Positions 35,794-46,685 of a stretch of 64,000 bases of DNA are shown piece by piece; position 1 is the first letter of the stretch; every line of letters starts with the position of its first letter. A program made the translations under genes and the position numbers. The stretch is from Histoplasma ohiense (lineage: Eukaryota; Ascomycota; Eurotiomycetes; Onygenales; Ajellomycetaceae): the NCBI GenBank assembly GCA_017607445.1, contig JAEVHH010000002.1:4923501-4987500 (forward strand), read 5' to 3'. The notes below the pieces were generated by a model, which was not told the origin of the DNA, did not search any database, and worked only from the letters and a program-made list of their open reading frames with translations.

Positions 35794-37824
35794 ATGCCCT
35801 CCCATCCCCAAGATAGAACCCTTTCTCTCTCTCTCCGCTCCCTTGAGGAATTCTGGTCGCACCATGCCGCCCAACTCCACTGGCACAAACCCCCTTCCGC
35901 CAGCCTGCGCCGGAGCAGCAAGACGCTTCCTGCCAGCGGCGTCACCCACGAGCACTGGTCCTGGTTCCCGGACGGCGAGATCTCCACCACCTACAACTGC
36001 GTCGACAGACATGTGCTCAGCGGGCATGGAGACGACGTGGCCATAATCTACGAGTCGCCCGTGACGGGTGTGAGGGAACGGTATACGTATGCGCAGTTGC
36101 TGGACGAGGTCGAGGTGTTGGCCGGCGTGTTGAGGGAGGAGGGCATTAGGAAGGGGGATGTCGTGTTGATTTTTAGTATGTTTTATTATTATTATTATTT
36201 TTTTTTTTTCGCATCTCTCTCTCTCTCTCTCTCCCTCTCTCTTTCTTCATTTGGTCTGTGTTCTTGTCCTTTTGCGCTGGAGATACATTTATATTATTGT
36301 GATATGCCAGTGCTGCAGGCATCATGCCCGCCTGCTAATTTCTAAAAATAAAACAACTCTTTACGACAGTGCCAATGGTTCCTGCTGCTCTCTTCGCGGC
36401 GCTCGCTATCGCTCGGCTCGGCGCCGTCCATGCAGCCGTCTTTGGCGGGTTTGCGGCAACGTCATTAGCTCAGCGCATCGAGGCCTCGAAACCACGCGCA
36501 ATCATGACCGCTTCCTGCGGCCTTGAGGGAACTAAGGGCGTAGTGGATTACAAACCTTTGGTCGAGGGAGCCATAGGCAAGAGCGCTTGGAAGCCACAGA
36601 AAATCATTGTCTGGCAGCGGGACCAGTTTCGTTGGAAACCCATGTTGAAACTGGAGGGTCAGCGGAACTGGCAGCGGATTGTGAAGAGTGGGAGGGCGAG
36701 GAATATCAGAGCTGCAGCTGTTCCCGTGAAAAGCAACGACGTGTTGTATATCATTTATACCAGCGGTATGTTCTTCCCCTTCTCCATGTTTAACGGGGAG
36801 CTGGGTCGATTTTGATGGTTTATTATTCCACAGGAACAACCGGCCTGCCGAAAGGTGTCATCCGGGAAGCTGGTGGTCACGCCGTTGGCCTCAATCTCTC
36901 CATAAAATACCTCTTCGACATCAAAGGCCCCGGAGACGTCATGTTCTGCGCCTCAGATATCGGTTGGGTAGTAGGGCACTCCTACATTCTCTACGCACCA
37001 CTCCTCGCCGGGGCCACTACAGTACTCTACGAGGGCAAACCCGTTGGCACTCCTGACGCGGGCAGCTTCTGGCGCATAATTGAAGAGCACAGGGTAAACA
37101 CTTTCTTCACCGCACCCACTGCGCTCCGAGCAATCCGCAAAGAGGACCCAGAGGGCAGCTACTTCGAACAGGTCGGGAGCCGCGGCGGCCTGAAGCACCT
37201 GCGCGGCTTGTTCCTTGCTGGCGAAAGGAGCGAACCCAGCATCGTCCGCGCCTATCAGAATTTGCTCGATAAGTACGCCGCCCCCGGCGCTATGGTTATT
37301 GATAACTGGTGGTCGTCAGAGTCCGGGTCGCCAATGACAGGGCTCGCGCTGCGCAGTGGCATTGGCTTGGAACATGGGAGCAGAGACGTGCATAAACCGT
37401 TCCCTGTCAAAGCCGGGTCGGCAGGCAAGCCGATGCCGGGCTTCGACGTGCGCATCGTCAATGATGAAGGGGATGAGGTGCCGCGTGGCACGATGGGGAA
37501 TATCGTGTTGGCGATGCCGTTGGCACCCACAGCGTTTACGACGCTATTTAACGACGACGAACGGTTCTATAAGGGGTATCTGAAGCGGTTTGGCGGGCGG
37601 TGGGTGGACACAGGGGACACGGGGATGGTGGATGAGGAGGGCTATGTGCACGTTATGGCGCGGAGCGATGATATTATTAACGTGGCGGCGCATCGGTTTA
37701 GTACTGGTTCGTGTACTCATCCGTTCTACTGTTGTTCTTATTACAAACCCCTGACTTTCCTTCCTTTGCTTTCTTTTTTTCTCATCATCCTCCTTCTCCT
37801 TTTCTTTTTTCTTCCTTTTTTTTC

Positions 37825-37855
<31 letters not shown>

Positions 37856-38394
37856 TTATTACTTATTCTTCTTGCAATACTGACGTCTGATACGATAAAA
37901 ATCCAGGGGCAATCGAACAAGCCATCCTCTCCCACCCAGACATCTCCGAGGCAAGCGTCGTCGGCATCCCCGACGCTCTCAAGGGCCACCTACCCTTCGC
38001 CTTCGTGCAACTTCGCAAAAACTCCTCCCCTTCCTCACCACCCAATTCCCCATCCCCAAGTTCCATTCCCGCCACACCCCCGCAGGCCTTCTTCAATTCC
38101 GTCAACGGCCTTGTCCGCGAGCAGATCGGCGCCATTGCGTCGTTGGGCGGTATGATCCAGAGCGGCGGTGAGGGCAAAGGCATGATTCCGAAGACGAGGA
38201 GTGGAAAGACGCTTCGGAGGGTTCTGAGGGAGCTTGTTGAGAATGCGGTTGAGAAGGGGGACTTCGAGCGGGCGGTTAATGTGCCGGCGACTGTGGAGGA
38301 TATGGAGGTTGTGGAGATTGCGAGGGCGAGGGTTAGGGAGTATTTTATGGAGAGGGAGGGGAGGGCGAAGATGGAGGGGAGGGCGAAATTGTGA
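35794..38394 (+). CDS. AMP-forming short-chain acyl-CoA synthetase, ACSS3/propionyl-CoA synthetase type
   Basis: Four exons, 35794-36175, 36370-36765, 36834-37706 and 37907-38394, all joined in phase 1, give 712 aa. The enzyme activates a short-chain acid (propionate or acetate) with ATP and CoA through an acyl-adenylate. Seen: LEEFWSHHAAQLHWHKP (N-terminal ACS domain), the P-loop YTSGTTGLPKGV split by intron 2, WWSSESGSPMTG (adenine-binding region), GRWVDTGD, the hinge ARSDDIINVAAHRFSTG split by intron 3, and the C-terminal catalytic Lys in PKTRSGKTLRR. All donors are GTATG or GTTCGT. The general plan is closest to ACSS3/PrpE, not to the main acetyl-CoA synthetase FacA. A Ser/Pro stretch (KNSSPSSPPNSPSPSS) is inserted between the hinge and the catalytic lysine. 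No targeting peptide is obvious, so location is open. Confidence 0.88.
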
Positions 38395-39933
38395 GGTTTG
38401 TCTTTTTCGATGAACCAGCCAGCCAACCAACCAATCAACCAACCAACCGTCTCTGTAAGTTTGTAGGAACCCTTTCTCTGGTTTGTATGATTTTTGCTTC
38501 AATGTATATATATCTATACAAGGTGGTGGTGGTGATGATGATGATGATGATGATGAGGGGTGGATATGTTGATCGTACGCTTGATTTGCTCTGCCACTAT
38601 CCTATTTGTCCTCCAAGGCCATTCATTCGGTCTAGGGGCTTATGTTAGGGTAGAACCGTCACAGCACCGCCCGAGTGTGGAGGGAAAGGTAGGTTTATCT
38701 ACGTTTCGGATGTCCATCATTACTCTGTGTATGGCCCATTATTTCCCGCCGGTGGCCCGGCTTAAATTGGGGGAGGGAGGGGGAATGCAAAGCCAAAAGC
38801 AAAAAGGGAACCGAGAAACAAATAGGGAATCATGCCAAATGGAGAACTGGGACAACACCATCTGATATTGTATGTAACCAGTGGTGGTGGAGGTTCCCCT
38901 TTTCTCCTGGTCAGAAGTAAGGAGCAAGCAGCCAGTTCTCTCAATGTAGCCAGTAGACCAGAAAGCGCCGTAGTTGAGCAAATGTAGAACACACCCCCAC
39001 GCGACACATGAAATATCTCGCTCGTCTCATCCCAGCTGTATGTGGTCCATGCTATGTTTGTTTCGCCTACACCTCTGCGGGGATCGATGATTGAAGCAAA
39101 AAGTTGGCTGAGACCTACTCCAGATATAAGAACTCGGGAGAGGAATTTGCTGAGAATCATGATTACCAAGTGAAATTCCTACGTAAATGATTTAGATACA
39201 ATCAATATGTATGTATGTATGTATGTTCATGTCCACGCTCATGTCCACGTACATATATGTACTGCACATGAACATGCACATATGATAAAAACCATGCTCC
39301 GGAGTGCCATGTTTGTCCACAGGGAGAAGATAACTCGGTTTACAAATACAAGAATCCTCCACTTGAACCACAGAAGAAAAAACTAAAGCCAAAGAGAGAG
39401 GGGGAAGCAATAGATACTTCGGATGAATTAAGGGATTATTCCACGCTCGCTGCTCACCCGTAACAACTTGAAGCAATCGAACACAACGTCCAATCAGAAG
39501 CGGTCACACTGTTCTTGAATGGATGGTGAAAGGGGCCCAGAACATGTCCGCATCGCCCGCCGCGCCCAGCAGGCGGCGCTGCCAGGCGCGCGCGAGAGCT
39601 GAAGCGGCAAATCAAGCCAACTCGTCATTTTGGATGTAGTTGTGTGGGGAAGAGAAGAGAAAAGGAAACAGAAGAGAAAGGAGAAAGTGAGGAGGAAAAA
39701 AAAAGGCGGGCGGTGAGAAAACACACGTGATGTACGGCATGGATAAACCATGTTCCTCGGGCAGCATTACATAATCAACACTCCGCAGCCTCGGGAAAGA
39801 ACGCAATGGATCGGACAACAACGTCTGCAGCGCTATCCCATTCATTGTTGTCTCTCATTGCATTGTACTCGTGCGCCTAGTTGAGCAGCTACCCACTTTC
39901 TTCAATTGCGGCATTTGGTCAGTCCCGGCAACA
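38395..39933. other. Intergenic spacer with microsatellites
   Basis: No gene is supported. Simple repeats are (CCAA)-type at about 38414-38448, (GGT)4(GAT)7 at about 38523-38554 and (ATGT)5 at 39207-39226. The sequence just upstream of 39934 is the promoter and leader of the SHMT gene. Confidence 0.65.
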
Positions 39934-41832
39934 ATGTCGCTCAATATCTGCTCCAGACGGGCCAGCAGCCGACTTCTTCCTCTTGCGGGGAGCTCCAGAA
40001 CTCGTCTCGGCCGTGCGAATCATCCCGCCGGATTGCTGCCAATCCTTTGCCGTGGCGTCTCCTCTGCTCACTCTGATGGACACCCAAAGGTTTTATCGCC
40101 TTCTTCTTCTTCTTCTTCTTTTTTTTTTTTTTTGGGAATGGCCGTGTTATCGCCAATTGCCGCTTTTCTTGTCAAGAACATTGTGCTTATGCTCGTGGTC
40201 GCATATCTAGATCCTATCCGAGAACCTCAAAGAGGCCGACCCCACCGTTTACAAAATTATCCAGCAAGTATGAATCTCTTAACTCCAATCTCGTACAGCC
40301 CTTTCCGCTTACCCATATCTTCCATAGGAGAAAAGCCGGCAAAAACATTTTATCAATTTGATCCCATCCGAGAACTTCACGTCCCAGGCGGTTCTCGATG
40401 CCTTGGGAAGTGTCATGCAGAGTACGCCCTTCTCTCCCTTTTCATGTTATATTACTAATAACCTAACTTGGCCTTCGCAGATAAATATTCAGAAGGTTAC
40501 CCTGGAGCACGGTATTATGGTGGTAACCAGTTCATTGACCAGGCGGAGAGACTGTGTCAGCAGCGGGCTCTCAAGGCGTTCGGTCTCAACGAAGAGGAAT
40601 GGGGGGTCAACGTGCAACGTGAGTCTGCTTTCCACTCCCTTCCAACTCCCCGCCACAAACAGTAATCTAACGCGCTGGATATAGCACTCTCTGGTTCTCC
40701 GGCGAACCTCTACGCATATTCCGCACTCCTTAATACCCATGACCGTATCATGGGCTTGGATCTTCCCCATGGCGGCCATCTTTCCCACGGATATCAAACC
40801 CCAACGAAGAAAATTTCCGCTGTGTCTAAATATTTCGAGACACTCCCATATAGATTAGATGAATCAACCGGTCTCATCGACTATGACAAACTAGCAGACT
40901 TGGCCCAGCTCTATCGACCAAAGCTCATCATCGCTGGCACATCCGCATATAGCAGACTCATCGATTACCTGCGCATGCGCAAAATTGCTGATAGCGTCGG
41001 TGCTTACCTACTCTGTGATATGGCCCATATTTCCGGATTAGTTGCTGCTGGCGTTATACCCTCGCCATTTGCACACTCGGACGTCGTTACAACTACAACC
41101 CATAAATCCCTCCGAGGACCCCGTGGCGCCATGATTTTCTTCCGCAAGGGAGTCCGCCACACCGACGCCAAGGGCAACCCAGTGATGTATGACCTCGAGA
41201 ACCCCATCAATGCGTCCGTTTTCCCCGGTCATCAGGGCGGGCCCCACAACCACACCATTACCGCGCTCGCCGTAGCCCTGCAGCAGGCGACCACCCCAGA
41301 ATTCAAAACATACCAAGAAACCGTTCTTGAGAACGCCAAAGCACTGGCGGACCGGCTTGGCAAGCCCACCAACAGCGGTGGGCTGGGCTACAACATCGTT
41401 TCCGGCGGCACAGACAACCATCTCGTGCTCGTCGATCTGAAGAACCGCGGCGTGGACGGGGCGCGTGTGGAGCGGGTGCTCGAACTGTGCGGCGTGGCGA
41501 GCAACAAAAACACCGTGCCCGGTGATAAGTCTGCGATGAAACCCGGCGGCCTACGAATCGGGACACCGGCGATGACATCGCGTGGCTTCGGGCCAGAGGA
41601 CTTTGTGCGAGTTGCGGACATCGTCGACCGTGCGGTGACGATTACGCAGAAGCTGGATAAGACCGCCAAGGCGGATGCGGAGGCAAAGAAGAAGAAGAAC
41701 CCTGGCAGCGTGAAAGCGTTCCTGGAGTATCTGGGCGAAGGACAGGCAATCCCTGAGATCACGACGTTGAGACAGGAGGTTGAGGATTGGGTAGGGACAT
41801 TCAGTCTGCCGTGGGCGGATGGAGAGAGCTAA
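39934..41832 (+). CDS. SHM1: Serine hydroxymethyltransferase, mitochondrial
   Basis: Five exons, 39934-40089, 40211-40267, 40328-40421, 40481-40618 and 40685-41832, give 530 aa. The PLP enzyme interconverts serine plus tetrahydrofolate with glycine plus methylene-tetrahydrofolate. The N-terminus (MSLNICSRRASSRLLPL and on) is Arg/Ser-rich without acids, as in mitochondrial presequences. Then follow SENLKEADPTVYKIIQQ, LIPSENFTSQAVLDALGS, YPGARYYGGNQFID, DMAHISGLVAAG, the PLP lysine (about 289) in TTTTHKSLRGPRG, and FPGHQGGPHNHT. The length equals typical fungal mitochondrial SHMT. Intron 1 has a weak donor (GTTTTA), but the joint GHPK-ILSENL is the only one that keeps the frame. The intron before KYSEGYPG has a clear branch-point sequence ACTAATAAC. 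Downstream is a 1-kb spacer. Confidence 0.93.
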
Positions 41833-42907
41833 TGTGAGTTGCCCATGTATATTATGATGTACGTACAGATGTCTCGGTATATATCTATGTGTGTGATCGT
41901 CTGTAAATGGAGAAGGAAATGTTAAAACACAGAAGTTGCCTCAACGCTTCTCCAGTCCAACTCATCGCCCCCTGTTTTTCCCCCTTTTTGGATTTACCTT
42001 TTCCACCCCTCTTCTAGTTTCACTTCTTAACGATATGGATTCTGCTTTATGATTTTCTGTTCAGCGGCGCTCGTCGCCTTTTGTATGCCAATTTCACTCC
42101 CCGAATTCCACACAAAAAAAAATCCATACGCTATTACTCCGCTCACTACAAGGAACTCCATCCGCTCTACCAATTTGAATGAAAACTACCATCATTCCTC
42201 GTTCCCAACGACTTGGTCCTTGGCGCCCGAAAGAAAAAAAAAAAAAAATTGAAGAAAAAGAAAAGACGAAATCAAAGCACCTCAAGAATAAGGAACAGCT
42301 ACATCTAGTTAGCATTAATATCGATTATTTCCCCAGCCACTTCCATATACACCTCTCACAACTTCAGCACATCTACTCCGTCACGAAAACATGCGTGTAC
42401 TGTACATTTTTGTCTCTCATCTCAACACGGCTCGCACACGGGACGACGGTCCCAACTACTTTTTTTTTTTTTCCCCGCAAACGGACAAAAGGCAAGAAAG
42501 GACTATATTCGCCTTCGTGGATATCGATATAGACTCCGCATTTGAGTGGCGAAGGCGTATGTATATAGATGGAAAGCTATTAAATAACTGTCCTGTACTG
42601 TACATACATTGAATGCACTTTTCCTCCCCCGCGCAGCAAAAGCTAGGAATTCGGGAAGGATATACACCAGTGAAGAAAAACCGAACGCCGATATTCAAAG
42701 TGAATCCCAATTCTGATTCTGCTGAACAGTTCATCTCTTCCTTTGGCGGAGCGCCAGTGTTGGTTGGGTTGTTGAAATGTTGAAGAGAGCATATAGGTGT
42801 GATTCCCCGCTGGTCAGTGCGCCATGTCTCCTGGTTGAAAAAGAAAAGTAATGCATCAACACCTGTATGTCCAGACTCTGTCCAGAAACGAAACAATGAG
42901 ATCCACT
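41833..42907. other. Convergent spacer between SHMT and the MOSC gene
   Basis: These are 3' flanks of two converging genes. A-rich and T-rich tracts lie near 42234-42250 and 42462-42473. ORFs here are short and without domains. Confidence 0.6.
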
Positions 42908-44322
42908 CTACATCGGCCAAACTGGACAACGGGATTAGCTTGCCTTCATCCTATTCCATCCACGAGCCTCAAGAAAAGAAAACGAATACGAAGGAGCAAA
43001 CTTACAAAAAGTCGTCCGCTCCTTGTTCCTCCGTGACACAACCACCTCATCGCCCACTTCTATATGCAAACCATCAGCTCCCTTATCTATAAACCCGTAC
43101 CTCCCAAAGACAGGGCTATCTTTATGCCCCTTATCAACTCGACGATCTTTCATCAATTTCTTAAGCATGGTTCCCGCCTCGCCGCTGCCCGGTGCGCCGG
43201 TGTCGTAGTCGACGTTGATACTAACACACCTCCCACAGTTCGCTGTTAGGATGAGGTTGACATCAGCCTGGACTGTGATCTCCCCCCAGAAGTCCTCCAC
43301 GTACGCCTCCTCGGCGCCGGATATGACGATATTTGGTCGGAATTTGGTCACGTCCATCGTATCGCCCTCGGGAAGCCGGTCGGATACTTCCTCCAGAGAC
43401 GTTTCTGAAACGACGAGGTACGGCGCCATATCTGCGAAGGTGATCCACTCGTCGGTTTCGTCACCCTCCCGTTTTTGCAGAGGGAGTGGCGCTTCCAAGA
43501 TACAACAGAGACTTGGCGGTATTCGATATCCAGCCACCGCCTTCATTCTTGGAGGCAAGCTGAGATGCACCTGCTACTGCTCTCTTCGCCGCAGCGTTTG
43601 GGGCCACATTACCTAGCACAAGCCTCCGGTTCCCGCCCAGATACACCAACAAAACCTCGAACCCAAACCACTCAGAGAACCAAATCCGAATATTTCTTGT
43701 CCATCTCGTAAGCTTGAGTCCTGCTGTTGTACTGTATATATCGACCTCCAGGACCCTTAGGCCCTGGAGGTCTGTCGGCTCCAGGGGGATCTCCAACTCC
43801 TTGATAGCATCCCGGTCAGGATGCCCCATGGGCGCTTGATATCTGACCAAGATCCTGCCTTCCTCCGTGACGAATCCATCCACAGACTCGCTGGGGAATA
43901 CCACATCTGTGGAGAACAGGGCCATTTGCTGGATGTGGCAGACCTGCATGTTTTTCAGGCTTTTGTCAGGCTGGACTTTGAGCAGCATGAAGTGGCGGTC
44001 ATAGGAGAGGCCATGGCGAGTGACGCAGGACCGGTTAAGTGCGGTGGGGCGGAGGGATTTTATGGGATAGATATAGAGCTGTTGGAGGGCGTTAGATGAG
44101 AGTATACGTATATATAATTTTTGTCTGTGGTAGACCCAAGATAACAATTTCTTCTTTAGCTATCCATGTTGCCTGCGTTTTTCGAGGATGGATAGATATT
44201 TTATGTTCAGATTGGTATTGTCAAATCATCCGTCCACAGAATAGACGTGGATTATTGCAGGTTTTAAAAACATAATAAAATAATATCTGTAAAAACTTAA
44301 AACTTACCTGGGTTATCTTCAT
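42908..44322 (-). pseudogene. mARC-like MOSC-domain protein gene, interrupted by a one-base frameshift
   Basis: Exons on the minus strand are 44322-44308 (MKITQ), 44078-43006 and 42921-42908 (ending FFWPM). The product is a molybdenum-cofactor protein of the MOSC_N plus MOSC type, related to amidoxime-reducing mARC. Seen: LYIYPIKSLRPTALN (start of the MOSC_N barrel), HIQQMALFSTDVV, then in the second frame FRPNIVISG, WGEITVQ and the putative Mo-ligand Cys in NCGRCVSINVDYDTG. Between them the reading frame breaks: after ATPSAK the first frame reaches a TGA, and the continuation REGDETDEWITF lies in the other frame. One extra A in an A5 run (plus strand T at 43472-43476) explains it, and exon phases then fit exactly (about 366 aa). 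This is either a real lesion or an indel error in the assembly. No other damage is seen. Confidence 0.8.
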
Positions 44323-45091
44323 GATCGAAATCTTAGATCAAAATTCGTCTCTGTATTTCCTTAAATTTTCAAACGTTTTCCTCTCTGCGTTGAGAGATGA
44401 GAGTCGATGAGAGAGCGACCTCCGAAAGACCCGAAATAATCCAGCCAGGGCCAATACTAAGCACCAAACGCCTTCCTTCAACATAGAGCATTATAAATTT
44501 GCAGCTCTATTTCAGGGCTGGGCAAACCAGCCTTCGAGGCAGTGTTTGGTGTTGGCCGTTCCTTTTTCTCCTCTTTGCACTGTTTACTCTATGACCGTTC
44601 GGTCCGCACAAGCCTCGTCTGTTCAATCAAGTTCAACACGGGATACCAATAACCCCAATCGCCCTTCGATATACATCCTGATCAGCTTCAAAAGTAACGC
44701 TCTCCCCCTTTTCCCCAATCTGTCGATGCTGCAGGAGAAAGCCATCAACGCTCGCACCCTGCTGGACGGAACATGTACAGTACATGCGCATACAAATGGT
44801 TCTTGCCCACTGTTCCTGGTAGTACTCATCGGAAACGTTTCCTTTCAGTCTAGTGGGAAGCTTTCGGTTTTATACAACATACATACTGTATATACACTTC
44901 ATGCCACAAATGACTGCCTCAGCAAATGCCGCAGTTCACAAGTAGAGCAAGAGGAATCAACTGTGCTGGAAATGTGCTCTAGGTTGTTTTTGTTCGCCAT
45001 TGTCATCCTCCTCCTTTGCGGTGAAAGAAAGCCAATTCTGCACTATTAAAAGGAACAGGGAGGAGAGCAAGAAAAAAGGAAGATCGAAATA
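44323..45091. other. Spacer between the MOSC gene and the tRNA gene
   Basis: No gene is supported. A 167-codon ORF at 44546-45049 (+) lacks any domain and has no plausible splice context. It is the upstream region of the minus-strand MOSC gene. Confidence 0.55.
45072..45077 (-). terminator. RNA polymerase III T6 terminator
   Basis: Six A on the plus strand (T6 on the tRNA strand) lie 14 bases past the tRNA 3' end. Confidence 0.8.
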
Positions 45092-45168
45092 AGCCCACGG
45101 CGAGGGTCGAACTCGCAGCCTTCCTTGCGGTTAAAAGCCGCACGCTCTGACCATTGAGCTACGTGGGC
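45092..45168 (-). tRNA. tRNA-Lys (anticodon UUU)
   Basis: The minus strand folds as a cloverleaf. The acceptor stem is GCCCACG/CGTGGGC (7 bp), the D stem GCTC/GAGC, the anticodon stem TGCGG/CCGCA with loop CTTTTAA (anticodon TTT), and the T stem GCGAG/CTCGC with loop TTCGACC. Both pol III internal boxes are present (A box TAGCTCAATGG, B box AGTTCGACCC). There is no intron. The variable region is 9 nt instead of 5, apparently through a tandem AAGG duplication, and base 73 would be T rather than the usual purine. It could therefore be a variant or decaying copy. Confidence 0.85.
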
Positions 45169-45956
45169 TCATGGGTATTCAGGCTCGGCGCCTAACCAAG
45201 CTCGGAACATTTTCCTTCTAAGGGATTAGATTAGGGTTGAAGCAGTCATTTACTACTCCGTATATATATCGTGGTCTCAGAGAGGAGATTGTCACTGCCA
45301 TTTGAAAGACAGTAAGTAGACTTGATTGAAAAATGGATGCAATCTGTCTATCTATTCCAGCTTGATCACTGCTAGAGTAGGATATTGAAGCCATGGAAGT
45401 ATCCTGGGGCATCCTTAGATGACGGCTTGTTCCTCATGATCATTCCTCCTCTCGTTGCACCCACAATGAATTTGCTGAATCTCCTCACAGTAAATAGCCC
45501 TTGCAAACAGTATTGAAGTCGGACGTGCACTTCGTAAAGCGCCCTCAAGCATCCAAACAATATGTCCATCTGCGGAGATGATCGAAGCCTTTCACCCGAC
45601 GACTGTGTAAATTCAGTTTCCCAGGAATCTATATAGAACACCCAAACGCTTCTTCCTCACTTAAGCAGAACCAAAGGTCAATTCTTCGTGTCGATTCAAC
45701 TGATATAGCAGGAATAAGGTTCATATCCACTCGCAAACGGGCCAGAGGGAGTGGATAATTCTTACATTCTGAAGACGAAACAAGCGGAGCTCAAACAACT
45801 GCTCCTGTCCTGACCTTTCTTGAATTTCTCAAAGTCCTTCTTTTTGTGCCAGATAAAGAAGACTGTGATGTTTACAACCTTGTTGAGTTGAAATCAACAA
45901 GAAACGTACTGTACATCTATCTATTGCTCGACCCCATGATATTTTGTGGAAAGGGG
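45169..45956. other. Spacer downstream of the candidate secreted-protein gene
   Basis: Short ORFs only, none with a recognisable domain. The part next to 45169 is 5' flank of the tRNA. Confidence 0.5.
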
Positions 45957-46685
45957 TCACGATGCGGAATATCCATTTCGTGCAAGCATCCAAGCTAAGA
46001 CTCGCTCATGAAATGACATGGCTTTCTGCTGCAACAAATGTTGGAATTCAGCCATCACAGATCCATTCAGATCTGCCAGGTCCTGTCGAAGGTCCCTGTA
46101 ATCGTCTCCATCGAACGGGAGGGCATCACTAATGGGTTTGGACCTGCACACAGACTGTACACTTGCACTTCGGAAGTGAGGAAAGAAGCGATGAATGCAA
46201 TACTCGCTCCCAGTTGCCGGGCCGTGAGCCTTGTTGACATGATCTCCAGGGCCGCTTGAGGTTCGTTGGAGTGTCCAGCCTCCAAAATCCAGCCTCAGGC
46301 TCGTTTCTTTGGCTAGGGGAGTACCCGCACATCAGGTTACGCCTAATCAGCCAGCCAGTTCTATGCATCTATGGCCTAAATTTGCCTAGATTTTCAATAT
46401 TTCGAGGCAGGATCTCCCCTGCCTAACATGGGGAAAAATGCCGATGATACGATCATGAACGGAAAATATCTCTTATTTACAGAAATTTAGTATTTGCCAA
46501 TCTGCTCAACTGTACGGCCCAAGATTTCCTAAGTCAAATTACATAGTTTACGCCAGTATTCAAGATGTTGTCTGGAATGCAAAAAAACAAACCTCAGGCT
46601 CTGCCACAGGGTCTGCGACGGGGACAGCTGTGGAGAGAAAGGGGAGGCACCAGAGTAAAGTGACGAAGAGGCTGAAGAAGTCCAT
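45957..46685 (-). CDS. Candidate small secreted protein, two-exon model (hypothetical)
   Basis: Exon A, 46685-46593, starts with ATG in a good context (ACAAAAATGG) and encodes a signal-peptide-like N-terminus (MDFFSLFVTLLWCLPFLSTA, then VPVADPVAEPE). It ends at a possible donor, GTTTGT. A phase-compatible acceptor (TGTACAG) at 46155 opens exon B, 46154-45957, which begins SVCRSKPISDALPFDGDDYR and ends LAWMLARNGYSAS, a charged, helix-like sequence. The joined product would be about 97 aa. The same exon-B frame is open upstream to about 46330, so other joints are possible. The 438-nt intron is long for this genome. I do not recognise a family; the function is unknown and the model is tentative. 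Confidence 0.25.

Noticed and set aside
43440..43520. A mini-intron joining the two MOSC frames
   Set aside because: Available GT and AG pairs would give introns of under 30 nt; a one-base indel in the A5 run explains the data better.
44546..45049. 167-codon plus-strand ORF before the tRNA gene
   Set aside because: Composition is spacer-like, no domain or intron signals are coherent, and it ends in hydrophobic residues coded by T-rich sequence.
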